This document shows, piece by piece, positions 17,989 through 25,502 of a stretch of 57,376 bases of DNA (the stretch's first letter is position 1; each line of letters begins with the position of its first letter). The DNA lies in NCBI GenBank assembly GCA_947170495.1, contig CAMVUB010000011.1, positions 1 to 57,376 on the forward strand. Reading direction: 5' to 3'. The DNA comes from an uncultured Prevotellaceae bacterium. Lineage in GTDB: Bacteria > Bacteroidota > Bacteroidia > Bacteroidales > Bacteroidaceae. The translations under genes and the position numbers were made by a program. Under the pieces are notes generated by a model. That model saw only the letters and a program-made list of their open reading frames with translations. It did not search any database and was not told the origin of the DNA.

Positions 17989-18210
17989 ATGCTGAAATTA
18001 TTGCTTATCACGGCAGGAATTGTTGCTTTGGCGGTCGCTTTGCTGGCGCTGAAGCTATTGGTAAAGGGCGATGCACGCGGGCCTATGACCCATGTCGGAG
18101 CCTCCAAGGCCATGCGTGAGCGTGGCATTCACTGCGTCGAGAGCATGGACGCCATCGAGCGCCACCAGCGCGCCAACCGCCCCCATGCTAAGGAAACTTC
18201 AAAGATTTAA
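17989..18210 (+). CDS. Small single-pass membrane protein, unknown function
   Basis: 73 residues. An N-terminal hydrophobic helix (about 3-25, LLLITAGIVALAVALLALKLL) is followed by a short basic, cytosolic-looking tail rich in His and Arg. I do not recognise a named family; short membrane proteins of this design are common in Bacteroidetes. It is supported by a promoter box at 17950-17957, an ATG start and a reading frame of normal composition, and lies 28 bp upstream of the Skp-like gene. It may be the first gene of an operon with the Skp-like protein and prmA. Confidence 0.65.
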   Translation: MLKLLLITAGIVALAVALLALKLLVKGDARGPMTHVGASKAMRERGIHCVESMDAIERHQRANRPHAKETSKI

Positions 18211-18238
18211 AAATTGAAAAATAAATAACACATCATCA

Positions 18239-18853
18239 ATGAAAAAAACATTCTTCTTCGCGCTCAGCGCCCTCGTCGCCCTGACCGCTTGCAACAAACA
18301 GGGAAACGAAACCGAAGCCGAGGCCGCAGCGCCCGCCGACACTGAAGAGACCACAGGACTGAAGGTCGCCTACATCGAGATTGACAGTCTCATGAGCCAG
18401 TACCAGTTCTGCGTCGATTACAACCTGCTCCTTAACCAAAAGAGCGATAACGCCGCCAACACCCTGCAGCAGAAGCAGCGCACCCTGCAACAGCACGCCG
18501 CCGCCCTGCAGAAGAAATACGAGAGCAACGGCTTCACCACCCGCGATGAGCTGGAGAACGCTCAGAACCAGCTGGCCCGCGAGCAGCAGGATCTGGCCGA
18601 ACTCGAACAGCGCCTCACCAACGAGCTCGCCATGGAGAACGCCAAACTCAACGCCGAGCTACGCGACTCCATCCAGGCGTTCCTGAAGGTCTATAACAAG
18701 ACCAAGAAGTACGACTACATCATGTCCAAGCTGGGCGACAACCTGCTGTGGGCCAACAAGAAGTTCGACATCACCAAGGAAGTCATCGCCGGTCTCAATA
18801 AGCGCTACAAGAAAGGCAAGCCAGCCGCTGAAGCCAAGGAAGACAAGAAATGA
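18239..18853 (+). CDS. OmpH/Skp-family periplasmic chaperone-like lipoprotein
   Basis: 204 residues. A lipoprotein signal MKKTFFFALSALVALTAC has a lipid-attachment Cys at 18. An Ala/Glu linker is followed by the OmpH opening GLKVAYIEIDSL, then a long Gln/Glu-rich coiled coil (about 75-155), and a C-terminal part that returns to the core fold. Skp/OmpH proteins hold unfolded outer-membrane proteins in the periplasm. Here membrane anchoring suggests a lipoprotein variant, which is frequent in Bacteroidetes. Its TGA overlaps the prmA ATG by 4 bp, so the two are translationally coupled. Confidence 0.85.
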   Translation: MKKTFFFALSALVALTACNKQGNETEAEAAAPADTEETTGLKVAYIEIDSLMSQYQFCVDYNLLLNQKSDNAANTLQQKQRTLQQHAAALQKKYESNGFTTRDELENAQNQLAREQQDLAELEQRLTNELAMENAKLNAELRDSIQAFLKVYNKTKKYDYIMSKLGDNLLWANKKFDITKEVIAGLNKRYKKGKPAAEAKEDKK

Positions 18854-19782
18854 AGTATCTGGAACTCACCTTCCATATCACCCCCTACAACGAGGCGGCA
18901 GCTGATGTGCTAGCCGCCTTGTTGGCTGATGCCGGTTGCGACACCTTCGAGCCTTCGGACTCCAGCCTCACAGCCTACATCCTGCAGGACACCTACTCCG
19001 AGCCCGCCATCCGCGCTGCCATCTCCAACACCCTCGCCCTCTTCCCCGCCCCCGTTACAGTTCCCGAGGATTCCCTTCCTGTTACGGTTCCCGAGGGCTC
19101 TCCCGAGGGTCTATCCATCTCTTTCACCACTACCCCCGCCCCCGATGAGAACTGGAACGCCGCCTGGGAAGCCGAGCACCACTTCGAGCCCATCGCCCTC
19201 CCCGACGGCCAGCTCCTGCACATCATCCCCCGCCAGGCCTTCGGCAGCGGTGAGCACGCCACCACCCGCCTGATGCTCACCCTCCTCGCCCAACTCGCCC
19301 CTCTCGCTGGCGCCACCGTCATCGATGCCGGCTGCGGCACGGGCATCCTCGGCATCGCCGCCCTGAAGCTAGGCGCCGCTCGCGTCTTTGCCTACGACAT
19401 CGATGAATGGAGCGTTCGCAATGCCCAGGACAACTTCGCCCTCAACGGCCTCGAGGCCACCATCACCTCCACAGCCCTTCGTAGCTGTGCGTTCGGCGGT
19501 TCACCCGCCGAGATCGTCCTCGGCGATGCCCGCTGCCTTGCTGATGCCCCGCAGGCCTCCATTCTGCTGGCCAACATCAACCGCAACATCCTCCTTGGCG
19601 ACCTCCCCGCCTTCACCGCCCACCTGCAGCCCGGCGGCCACCTGCTCCTCAGCGGGTTCTACGAGGCCGACATCGATGCCCTCCTCGCTGCCGCCGTCCC
19701 CCTCGGCCTCCGGCACCTCGCCACCCTCGCCGATGGCGACTGGCGCGCCCTACACTTTCAAATTGAAAAATTGAAAGATTGA
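18850..19782 (+). CDS. prmA: Ribosomal protein L11 methyltransferase
   Basis: SAM-dependent enzyme that methylates ribosomal protein L11. 310 residues. An N-terminal substrate-binding domain (about 1-95) is followed by the methyltransferase core with AFGSGEHATTRLML, SAM motif I VIDAGCGTGILGIAALKLGA, and the NINRNIL motif IV. Two oddities are visible. A low-complexity Pro/Val/Glu insert (about 68-88, VPEDSLPVTVPEGSPEG) is encoded by a dispersed repeat. The final residues FQIEKLKD and the stop codon come from an ATTGAAAAATTGAAAGATTGA array that continues past the gene. It is coupled to the Skp-like gene. Confidence 0.93.
   Translation: MKYLELTFHITPYNEAAADVLAALLADAGCDTFEPSDSSLTAYILQDTYSEPAIRAAISNTLALFPAPVTVPEDSLPVTVPEGSPEGLSISFTTTPAPDENWNAAWEAEHHFEPIALPDGQLLHIIPRQAFGSGEHATTRLMLTLLAQLAPLAGATVIDAGCGTGILGIAALKLGAARVFAYDIDEWSVRNAQDNFALNGLEATITSTALRSCAFGGSPAEIVLGDARCLADAPQASILLANINRNILLGDLPAFTAHLQPGGHLLLSGFYEADIDALLAAAVPLGLRHLATLADGDWRALHFQIEKLKD
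19051..19112. repeat. GTTCCCGAGGG repeat inside prmA
   Basis: Two imperfect direct copies of GTTACAGTTCCCGAGG are followed by CTCTCCCGAGGG, all in phase with prmA. Related in-frame CCCGAGGG units occur at 22438-22484 and 32410-32444. Confidence 0.65.
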
Positions 19783-19914
19783 AAGATTGAAGCGGCCAGG
19801 CAATAGTCGAAATAACGTTATAACGAAATACCGATATTCGAGGCCGCTAAACCCTTGAACCCTTGAACTTTTGAACTTTTGAACCCTTAAACCGCGGCGA
19901 AGCCGCCCTAAAGC
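19761..19914. repeat. ATTGAAAAATTGAAAG and CCCTTGAACTTTTGAA arrays between prmA and fbp
   Basis: The left array overlaps the prmA stop. A centre of about 45 bp (AGTCGAAATAACGTTATAACG and neighbours) follows, and then repeats of ACCCTTGAAC and TTTTGAAC. The two arrays are the same pair seen together at 47081-47178. No gene or promoter is evident. Confidence 0.7.
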
Positions 19915-21972
19915 ATGTCCCCCGAAACAGACCATCGCGTACTCGAGCTTCTCTCGCGAAGCTATCCTAATGTCGCCGCCGCCTCCTCCGAGATCATCAA
20001 CCTCGAGGCCATCCTGAACCTGCCTAAGGGCACGGAGCATTTCATGGCCGATATCCACGGAGAATACGAGGCCTTCCTGCACATCCTCAAGAACGCCTCC
20101 GGCAATATCAAGCGCAAGGTGAAAGAGCTCTATGCCGACACCCTTTCGCCCGACGAGCTGCGCGAGCTCTGCACCCTCATCTACTACCCCGAGCAGAAGC
20201 TGGAGATTATTAAGGAAAACGGCCCCACCCCCAACCCCTCCCCTGTTAGGGAGGGGAGAAAAAATACTCCTATCAGCGAGGAAGCCCCCCTCCCTAACAG
20301 GGGAGGGGCCGGGGAAGGGGCCTTCTACGCCATCACCCTCCAGCGTCTCATCCGCGTCTGCCAGTCGGTGTCCTCGAAGTACACGCGCTCCAAAGTCCGC
20401 AAGGCACTGCCCGCCGAGTTCGCCTATATCATCGAGGAGCTGCTCCATGAGTCGCCCTCCGACGATGACAAGCAGGCCTATTTCTCGCGCATCATTCAGA
20501 CCATCATCGAGACCGGTCGCGCCGACGCCTTCATCATCGCCCTCGCCACCGTCATCCAGCAGCTGGCCGTTGATCAGCTGCACATCCTTGGTGATATCTT
20601 CGACCGCGGCCCGGGCGCTCATATCATCATGGACCGTCTCTGCCAGCACCACAGCTTCGACATCCAATGGGGCAACCACGACGCGCTGTGGATGGGCGCC
20701 GCTGCCGGCAACGACTGCTGTATTGCCAACGTCCTGCGCCTGTCGCTGCGCTATGGCAATATGCAGACCCTCGAGGATGGCTACGGCATTAACCTCGTGC
20801 CGCTGGCCACCTTCGCGATGGAGACCTACGCCAGCGACCCCTGCGACCTCTTCGGTCCGCGGCTGGACAAGGACGACACCACGCACAACGAGAAGACGCG
20901 CCGTCTCATCGCACAGATGCACAAGGCCATCTCCATCATCCAGTTCAAGCTCGAATCCCAGATGATCCTCCGCCGTCCCGAATGGCAGATGCAGGACCGC
21001 CTCGTGCTGCAGTGCATCGACAAGGAACGCGGCATCTTCCATCGCGACGGGCAGGACTACGAGATGAAGGACACCTTCCTCCCCACCCTCGACCCGGCAC
21101 ACCCCTTCGAGCTCACACCCGAGGAGGCCGAACTCGTGCGCCAGCTGCACCACTCCTTCCGCGTCAGCGACAAGCTGCAGAAGCATGTCAAATGCCTCTT
21201 CACCCACGGCTGCATGTACGCCATCTACAACGGCAACCTGCTCTTCCACGCCAGCGTGCCCCTCAATGCTGACGGCACCCTCAAGGAAGTGGATCTCAAC
21301 GGCCAGCGATACAGCGGCCGCGAGCTGCTGCATCAGATTGGCATGACCATGCGCGCCGCCTTCAACGCCGACACGCCCCGCGAGGAGAAACGCTTCGCCA
21401 AGGATTACTTCTGGTATCTCTGGTGCGGACAGGACTCCCCGCTCTTCGATAAAGACCGCATGGCCACCTTCGAGCGTTACTTCCTCTGCGATAAGTCAAC
21501 TCACGAAGAACGAAAGGGTTACTACTACCAGCTTCGCGACAACGCCGAGATCTGCGACCGCATTCTCGATGCCTTCGGTGTCGAGGGCAAGCACCGCCAT
21601 ATCATCAACGGCCACGTGCCCGTGCGCGTGGCAGGCGGCGAGAGTCCCATCAAGGCCGACGGCCGTCTGATGGTCATCGACGGCGGCCTCTCCAAAGCCT
21701 ACCACAACACCACCGGCATCGCCGGCTACACCCTCGTGTTCCATAGCCGCGGCTTCGAGCTCATCCAGCACGAGCCCTTCGAGAGCGCCGACGACGCTAT
21801 CCGTCGCGGCACCGACATCGTCTCCAGCAAGCAGATCGTAGAGCTCAGCGGTCGCCGCCTGCGCGTCCGCGACACCGACAAAGGCCGCGAGCTCCTCTCG
21901 CAGATCCAGGAACTCAAGCACCTCCTCTACGCCTACCGCCACGGCATCCTCAAGGAGCGCACCCGCCAATAA
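19915..21972 (+). CDS. fbp: Fructose-1,6-bisphosphatase, class III
   Basis: Gluconeogenic enzyme of the metallophosphatase type found in Firmicutes and Bacteroidetes, unrelated to the classical class I enzyme. 685 residues. Metal-binding motifs are MADIHGEYEAFLHIL (about 43-57), GDIFDRGPGAHIIMDRL and WGNHDALWMGAAAG, followed by the C-terminal INGHVPVRVAGGESPIKADG and MVIDGGLSKAYHNTTGIAGY. Residues about 103-136 (PTPNPSPVREG to LPNRGGAGEG) are an in-frame insert encoded by a GC-rich inverted repeat, which explains the slightly long protein. The ATG at 19915 follows repeat sequence. The next gene starts 7 bp downstream. Confidence 0.95.
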   Translation: MSPETDHRVLELLSRSYPNVAAASSEIINLEAILNLPKGTEHFMADIHGEYEAFLHILKNASGNIKRKVKELYADTLSPDELRELCTLIYYPEQKLEIIKENGPTPNPSPVREGRKNTPISEEAPLPNRGGAGEGAFYAITLQRLIRVCQSVSSKYTRSKVRKALPAEFAYIIEELLHESPSDDDKQAYFSRIIQTIIETGRADAFIIALATVIQQLAVDQLHILGDIFDRGPGAHIIMDRLCQHHSFDIQWGNHDALWMGAAAGNDCCIANVLRLSLRYGNMQTLEDGYGINLVPLATFAMETYASDPCDLFGPRLDKDDTTHNEKTRRLIAQMHKAISIIQFKLESQMILRRPEWQMQDRLVLQCIDKERGIFHRDGQDYEMKDTFLPTLDPAHPFELTPEEAELVRQLHHSFRVSDKLQKHVKCLFTHGCMYAIYNGNLLFHASVPLNADGTLKEVDLNGQRYSGRELLHQIGMTMRAAFNADTPREEKRFAKDYFWYLWCGQDSPLFDKDRMATFERYFLCDKSTHEERKGYYYQLRDNAEICDRILDAFGVEGKHRHIINGHVPVRVAGGESPIKADGRLMVIDGGLSKAYHNTTGIAGYTLVFHSRGFELIQHEPFESADDAIRRGTDIVSSKQIVELSGRRLRVRDTDKGRELLSQIQELKHLLYAYRHGILKERTRQ
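20221..20322. repeat. GC-rich inverted-repeat element inserted in frame in fbp
   Basis: A perfect 22-bp inverted repeat (20235-20256 with 20287-20308) surrounds a 30-bp AT-rich spacer. Outer ends GGCCCC and GGGGCC extend the symmetry. The element spans 102 bp, a multiple of three, and adds about 34 residues to FBPase. Related units: 52941-53103, 39061-39203, 34781-34837. Confidence 0.85.
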
Positions 21973-21978
21973 CCCCTC

Positions 21979-23268
21979 ATGAAGACGGCCATCATCGGAG
22001 GTGGCGCCGCCGGTTTCTTCCTCGCCATCACGCTCAAGGAGCTGTGTCCGCAGATGCATGTCACCATCTTCGAACGCAGCCAGCATCTCCTGCGCAAGGT
22101 CAAGGTCTCTGGCGGCGGACGCTGCAACTGCACCAACACCTTCGAGGATGTCCGCGACCTCAGCGCCGTCTATCCCCGTGGTCATCGTCTCATGAAGCGC
22201 CTCCTAAAAGGCTTCTCCGAGCGCGATGCCTACGCGTGGTTCGAGTGCCATGGCGTGCCCCTCACCGTGCAACCCGACCACTGCGTCTTCCCCGCCGCCC
22301 AGGACTCGCAGGCCATCATCGACTGCTTCCTCCGCCACGCCCGCCGTCTCTCCATCGACCTCCGCCTCTCCACCCCCATCACTTCCGTCACCCCCGCATC
22401 TCCCCTCCTAGTAACCACTCCCTCCTCAGCCACCACTCCCTCGGTTTCAACCGAGGGTTCTCCCGAGGGCTCTCCCGAGGGCTTCGACTTCGTCGCCCTC
22501 ACCACCGGCGGCCAGCCCCGCCTCGACAGCCTCCGCTGGCTCGCTGACCTCGGCCACGAGATTGAGCCGCCCGTGCCCTCCCTCTTCACTTTCAGCATCG
22601 AGGATCCCGCGTTGCGCGCCCTCATGGGCACCGTCGTCGAAGGCGCCATCGCCTCCATCCCCGGCACCAAGTTCCGCGCCACAGGCCCCCTGCTCATCAC
22701 CCATTGGGGCGTCAGCGGCCCCGCCATCCTCAAGCTCTCCAGCTATGCCGCCCGCCATCTGGCCGACAACGCCTACCGCGCGCCCCTCGCCATCAACTGG
22801 ACCGGCTTGAACGAGGAGCAGGCGCGCGCCGAGCTCACCGCTCTTCTCGCCGCCAATCCCCGCAAACAGCTCGCCACCCTCCGTCCCTTCGGCCTCCCCT
22901 CGCGCCTCTGGCACTACCTGCTGTCAAAGGCAACAGCCAGCAGCACCTCAGCCCCTGCCAGTAGTACGCTCGCCAGTTCACCCGCCGAAGCCCTCTCCAA
23001 GAAAACCCTGAACCGCCTCGTCGCCCTCCTCACGGCCGACGCCTACACCATCGCCTCACGCGCCCCCTTCAAGGACGAGTTCGTCACCTGCGGCGGCGTA
23101 GCCCTCAGTGCCGTCAACCCCAGCACCCTTGAGAGCCGCCACTGCCCCCACCTCTATTTCGCAGGCGAACTCCTTGACATCGACGGTATCACCGGCGGCT
23201 TCAACTTCCAAGCCGCCTGGACCACTGCCCACACCGTCGCCCACACCATCGCTGCGACGTTAAAATAA
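21979..23268 (+). CDS. HI0933/YhiN-family FAD-dependent oxidoreductase
   Basis: 429 residues. The N-terminal Rossmann motif AIIGGGAAGFFLAI and the signature VKVSGGGRCNCTNTF define this flavoprotein family (BaiN/aminoacetone-oxidase-like annotation in databases), whose physiological substrate is generally unsettled. The C-terminal VTCGGVALSAVNPSTLESR and LYFAGELLDIDGITGGFNFQAAW complete the FAD site. Two low-complexity inserts are visible: VSTEGSPEGSPEG at about 154-166, encoded by a repeat with a perfect hairpin, and a Ser/Ala-rich stretch ASSTSAPASSTLASSPA near 316. It lies 7 bp after fbp and is probably cotranscribed. Confidence 0.9.
   Translation: MKTAIIGGGAAGFFLAITLKELCPQMHVTIFERSQHLLRKVKVSGGGRCNCTNTFEDVRDLSAVYPRGHRLMKRLLKGFSERDAYAWFECHGVPLTVQPDHCVFPAAQDSQAIIDCFLRHARRLSIDLRLSTPITSVTPASPLLVTTPSSATTPSVSTEGSPEGSPEGFDFVALTTGGQPRLDSLRWLADLGHEIEPPVPSLFTFSIEDPALRALMGTVVEGAIASIPGTKFRATGPLLITHWGVSGPAILKLSSYAARHLADNAYRAPLAINWTGLNEEQARAELTALLAANPRKQLATLRPFGLPSRLWHYLLSKATASSTSAPASSTLASSPAEALSKKTLNRLVALLTADAYTIASRAPFKDEFVTCGGVALSAVNPSTLESRHCPHLYFAGELLDIDGITGGFNFQAAWTTAHTVAHTIAATLK
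22438..22484. repeat. Hairpin and CCCGAGGG repeat inside the HI0933-type gene
   Basis: CCCTCGGTT (22438-22446), TC, AACCGAGGG (22449-22457) form a perfect 9-bp hairpin, followed by two CTCCCGAGGG copies in phase. It encodes EGSPEGSPEG. Confidence 0.75.
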
Positions 23269-23334
23269 TTACGACGCGTCCTTCACGCCGTTACGACGCG
23301 TCGTGAAGGTCGTTGCGACGCATCGTAACAAAAA
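23269..23334. repeat. 22-bp tandem repeat with GACGCGTC palindrome
   Basis: TTACGACGCGTC starts at 23269 and 23291, and the variant TTGCGACGCATC at 23313: three units at an exact 22-bp period. The palindrome GACGCGTC is central in the first two units. CCTTCAC and GTGAAGG in units 1 and 2 also pair. It begins immediately after the stop of the flavoprotein gene. Confidence 0.75.
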
Positions 23335-23359
23335 CAGGTTCTTTTCGCACAATACACCA

Positions 23360-23391
23360 GCGCCCCGCTACTTGAAGGAGTGGCGGGGCGC
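23360..23391. terminator. GC-rich hairpin between convergent flavoprotein gene and rnfA
   Basis: GCGCCCCGC (23360-23368) pairs with GCGGGGCGC (23383-23391) around a 14-nt loop. There is no clear T-run on either side, so it is a possible bidirectional terminator or mRNA 3'-end stabiliser. It is the only strong hairpin between the convergent transcripts. Confidence 0.5.
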
Positions 23392-23413
23392 GATGGTTGT
23401 GATCATGGGCAGG

Positions 23414-24031
23414 TTATAGGCCGAAGACCTTGGCGAGGCCATTGTCGATGCCGCCGAAGCCCATGAAGGCCATGGCGAGGAGACCGGCCACGACAAGGGC
23501 GATGGGCATGCCCTGCATGCCTTTGGGGACGTCCATCATGGCAAGCTGCTCGCGGATGGCAGCGAAGATGGTGAGGGCGAGGCCGAAGCCGAGGGCTGTG
23601 GAGACGGCGAAGACGACACCTGTGAGCAGGTTGGGCTCAAGGCCCTGGGCATTGTAGGTGTTCTGTGCCACGAGGATGGCGACGCCGAGGATGGCGCAGT
23701 TCGTGGTGATGAGGGGCAGAAACACGCCGAGGGCCTGATAGAGCGCGGGCGACACCTTCTTCAGGATAATCTCCACCATCTGCACGAGGGCGGCGATGAC
23801 GAGGATGAAGGCGATGGTCTGCAAGTATTCCAGGTGGTAACTCTCTAGGAGGCCTTGAATCAGATAGGTGACGATCGTGGCGATGGTCAGCACGAAGGCA
23901 ACGGCGGCAGACATGCCGAGGGCGGTGTCCACTTTCTTCGACACACCGAGGAACGGGCAGATTCCGAGGAACTGCGAGAACACGATGTTGTTGACGAAGA
24001 TGGCTGAGAAAAAGATTAATAGGTATGCCAT
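23414..24031 (-). CDS. rnfA: Electron transport complex RNF subunit A
   Basis: Membrane subunit of RNF, which couples ferredoxin:NAD electron transfer to ion pumping. About 205 residues from the ATG at 24029-24031. The alternative TTG six codons earlier lies in repeat sequence, and MAYLLIFFSAIFVNN fits the family start. Signatures are NIVFSQFLGICPFLG (conserved Cys) and LITTNCAILGVAI (conserved Cys). It is the last gene of rseC-rnfBCDGEA, after an unusually long gap (165 bp) filled by repeats. Confidence 0.95.
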   Translation of the reverse strand: MAYLLIFFSAIFVNNIVFSQFLGICPFLGVSKKVDTALGMSAAVAFVLTIATIVTYLIQGLLESYHLEYLQTIAFILVIAALVQMVEIILKKVSPALYQALGVFLPLITTNCAILGVAILVAQNTYNAQGLEPNLLTGVVFAVSTALGFGLALTIFAAIREQLAMMDVPKGMQGMPIALVVAGLLAMAFMGFGGIDNGLAKVFGL

Positions 24032-24041
24032 ATCTTTGTTC

Positions 24042-24190
24042 GCGGGCAAAGCCCGCAGTTTAAAGTTTAAGGTTTAATGTTTTATGAGTATTGCTCTGCG
24101 GCTTGCGAAATTTGCAGTTAAGATTCAAATTTAAAGGTATTTGCATTAAACTTTAAACCTTAAACTTTAAACCCCGCTCGCGCGTTGCAT
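24042..24190. repeat. GGGCAAAGCCC hairpin plus TTTAAAGTTTAAGG paired arrays between rnfE and rnfA
   Basis: CGGGCAAAGCCCG forms a small hairpin and leads into AGTTTAAAGTTTAAGGTTTAATG. After a 60-bp centre come the inverted arrays CATTAAACTTTAAACC and TTAAACTTTAAACC. The same hairpin-plus-array start occurs at 40129-40172 (serC-serA). No open frame is seen here. Confidence 0.75.
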
Positions 24191-24196
24191 GGGTCT

Positions 24197-24781
24197 TTAA
24201 ATCTTCGCTGTCTTCTTGACGATGGCAATCAGGTAGCCAAGGGCGATGAAGGCACCGGGGGCGAGGACGAAGAGGAGCATGCCGTAGTTCTCCGAGTAGA
24301 TGACGGTGTCGAAAAGCTTACCGGTGCCGAGGAGCTCGCGGATGCCGCCGAGGAGCGTCAGGGCGATGGTGAAGCCAAGGCCGATGCCGATGCCGTCACA
24401 GAGGCTCTCGATGGGACCGTGCTTGGCAGCGAAAGCCTCAGCACGACCGAGGATGATGCAGTTCACCACGATGAGGGGGATGAACAGACCGAGGGTCTTA
24501 TAGACCTCGGGGGTGAAGGCCTGCATGATCATCTGCAGCGCTGTCACCAACGAGGCTATCACCACGATGTACGAGGGGATGCGCACCATGTCGGGAATCA
24601 GGCTCTTGATGCAAGAGATAATCAGGTTGGAGAAGATGAGCACAGCCATCGTGGCCAGACCCATCGACATACCGTTGATGGCGCTGGAAGTGGTTCCCAG
24701 CGTGGGGCACATACCAAGGAGAAGTACGAAGGTGGGGTTCTCCTTGAGGATGCCGTTCCAAAGAATAGAAAAATATTTCAT
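24197..24781 (-). CDS. rnfE: Electron transport complex RNF subunit E
   Basis: Membrane subunit paralogous to NqrD. 194 residues, six predicted helices. Family stretches are NGILKENPTFVLLLGMCPTLG (split here as NPTFVLLLGMCPTLG, conserved Cys about 25), VNCIILGRAEAFAAKHG, and LCDGIGIGLGF. RnfA and RnfE form the membrane core that holds a central iron-sulfur centre in known RNF/NQR structures. It lies between the AT-rich repeats at 24791-24890 and 24042-24190. Confidence 0.95.
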   Translation of the reverse strand: MKYFSILWNGILKENPTFVLLLGMCPTLGTTSSAINGMSMGLATMAVLIFSNLIISCIKSLIPDMVRIPSYIVVIASLVTALQMIMQAFTPEVYKTLGLFIPLIVVNCIILGRAEAFAAKHGPIESLCDGIGIGLGFTIALTLLGGIRELLGTGKLFDTVIYSENYGMLLFVLAPGAFIALGYLIAIVKKTAKI

Positions 24782-24790
24782 ATTTTATAC

Positions 24791-24890
24791 GTGAAAAGTG
24801 AAGGAGTGAAAAGTGAAAAATAAGGATTACCTTTGAGCTGGTTACGAGTTGCAAGAGATGCTTTTATTTTTCATTTTTCACTTTTCATTT
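24791..24890. repeat. AT-rich paired repeat (GTGAAAAGTGAA type), copy 3, between rnfG and rnfE
   Basis: GTGAAAAGTGAAGGAGTGAA with AAATAAGGATTACC on the left and TTTTTCATTTTTCACTTTTC on the right, around a centre unlike those of copies 1 and 2. It ends exactly at the rnfG stop codon. Confidence 0.8.
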
Positions 24891-25502
24891 TTAATTCTTA
24901 GGTTGTTGTTGTGGTGAAGCACCCGTCTGGCCATCGGCATTGGCAGCGCCGGCAGCATAGGCGTGGAAGGCTACGTTGACGGCACGGAGGAAGGCACGGG
25001 AGGTGATGGTGGAAGCGGTGATGGCGTCCACGTCGCCGCCGTCCTTGCTGACGGTCAGCTCCTTCTCGCCGGGGTTCTTGCCGATGATGTCGCCCTTCTC
25101 ACCCTTCTGGAACCAGAAGCCTGCCTTGGCGCCGAGGCCCGGGGTCTCAGCATGTTCGAGGACGGTGTAGCCCTTGATGGCTCCAACCTCGTCGAAGCCG
25201 ACAAGGACTTTCAGCTTGCCGCCGAAGCCGTTGGGGTCGATGGCCTGCACGGCCACGCCTTTATCGGTGGCGTAGAGGATGACGGGGTTGCCGTTGGCGT
25301 CCTCGGCTTCGGTGGTTGATTCCACCTTGGCATCGGAAACGCCCAGCACCGAGTTGATACCCTCGGCCAGCACACGGGCTTTGTTCTCTTCAATGGGGCC
25401 TGCCGTTACTTCATTCACGTAGGCCAGAGCACCTGCGGCGATGACCGAGATGAGGGTCAGCACACAGAGCATATTGGGAAGTGTAGATGGTAACTTTTTC
25501 AT
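24891..25502 (-). CDS. rnfG: Electron transport complex RNF subunit G
   Basis: Periplasmic flavoprotein subunit, counterpart of NqrC. 203 residues with one N-terminal transmembrane helix (about 11-30) and a covalent-FMN domain. The attachment motif reads DAITASTITSRAF, with the FMN-accepting Thr at about 171; the common S-G-A-T is replaced by T-A-S-T but the threonine is kept. A Gln/Pro tail ends the protein. Unlike the NqrC in this window there is no cysteine-rich tail. The start overlaps the rnfD stop by 4 bp (ATGA). Confidence 0.94.
   Translation of the reverse strand: MKKLPSTLPNMLCVLTLISVIAAGALAYVNEVTAGPIEENKARVLAEGINSVLGVSDAKVESTTEAEDANGNPVILYATDKGVAVQAIDPNGFGGKLKVLVGFDEVGAIKGYTVLEHAETPGLGAKAGFWFQKGEKGDIIGKNPGEKELTVSKDGGDVDAITASTITSRAFLRAVNVAFHAYAAGAANADGQTGASPQQQPKN

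Noticed and set aside
19750..21333. 527-codon minus-strand frame opposite fbp
   Set aside because: Antisense of a clear class III FBPase; composition is Val/Glu/Ala shadow type.
24031..24038. Plus-strand TATCTTTG at the rnfA start
   Set aside because: It arises from the rnfA start codons and has no plus-strand gene downstream.
25010..25040. RnfG flavin motif TAST instead of SGAT as a lost cofactor site
   Set aside because: The FMN-accepting threonine and following TS are kept; variation at the other positions is tolerated in the family.
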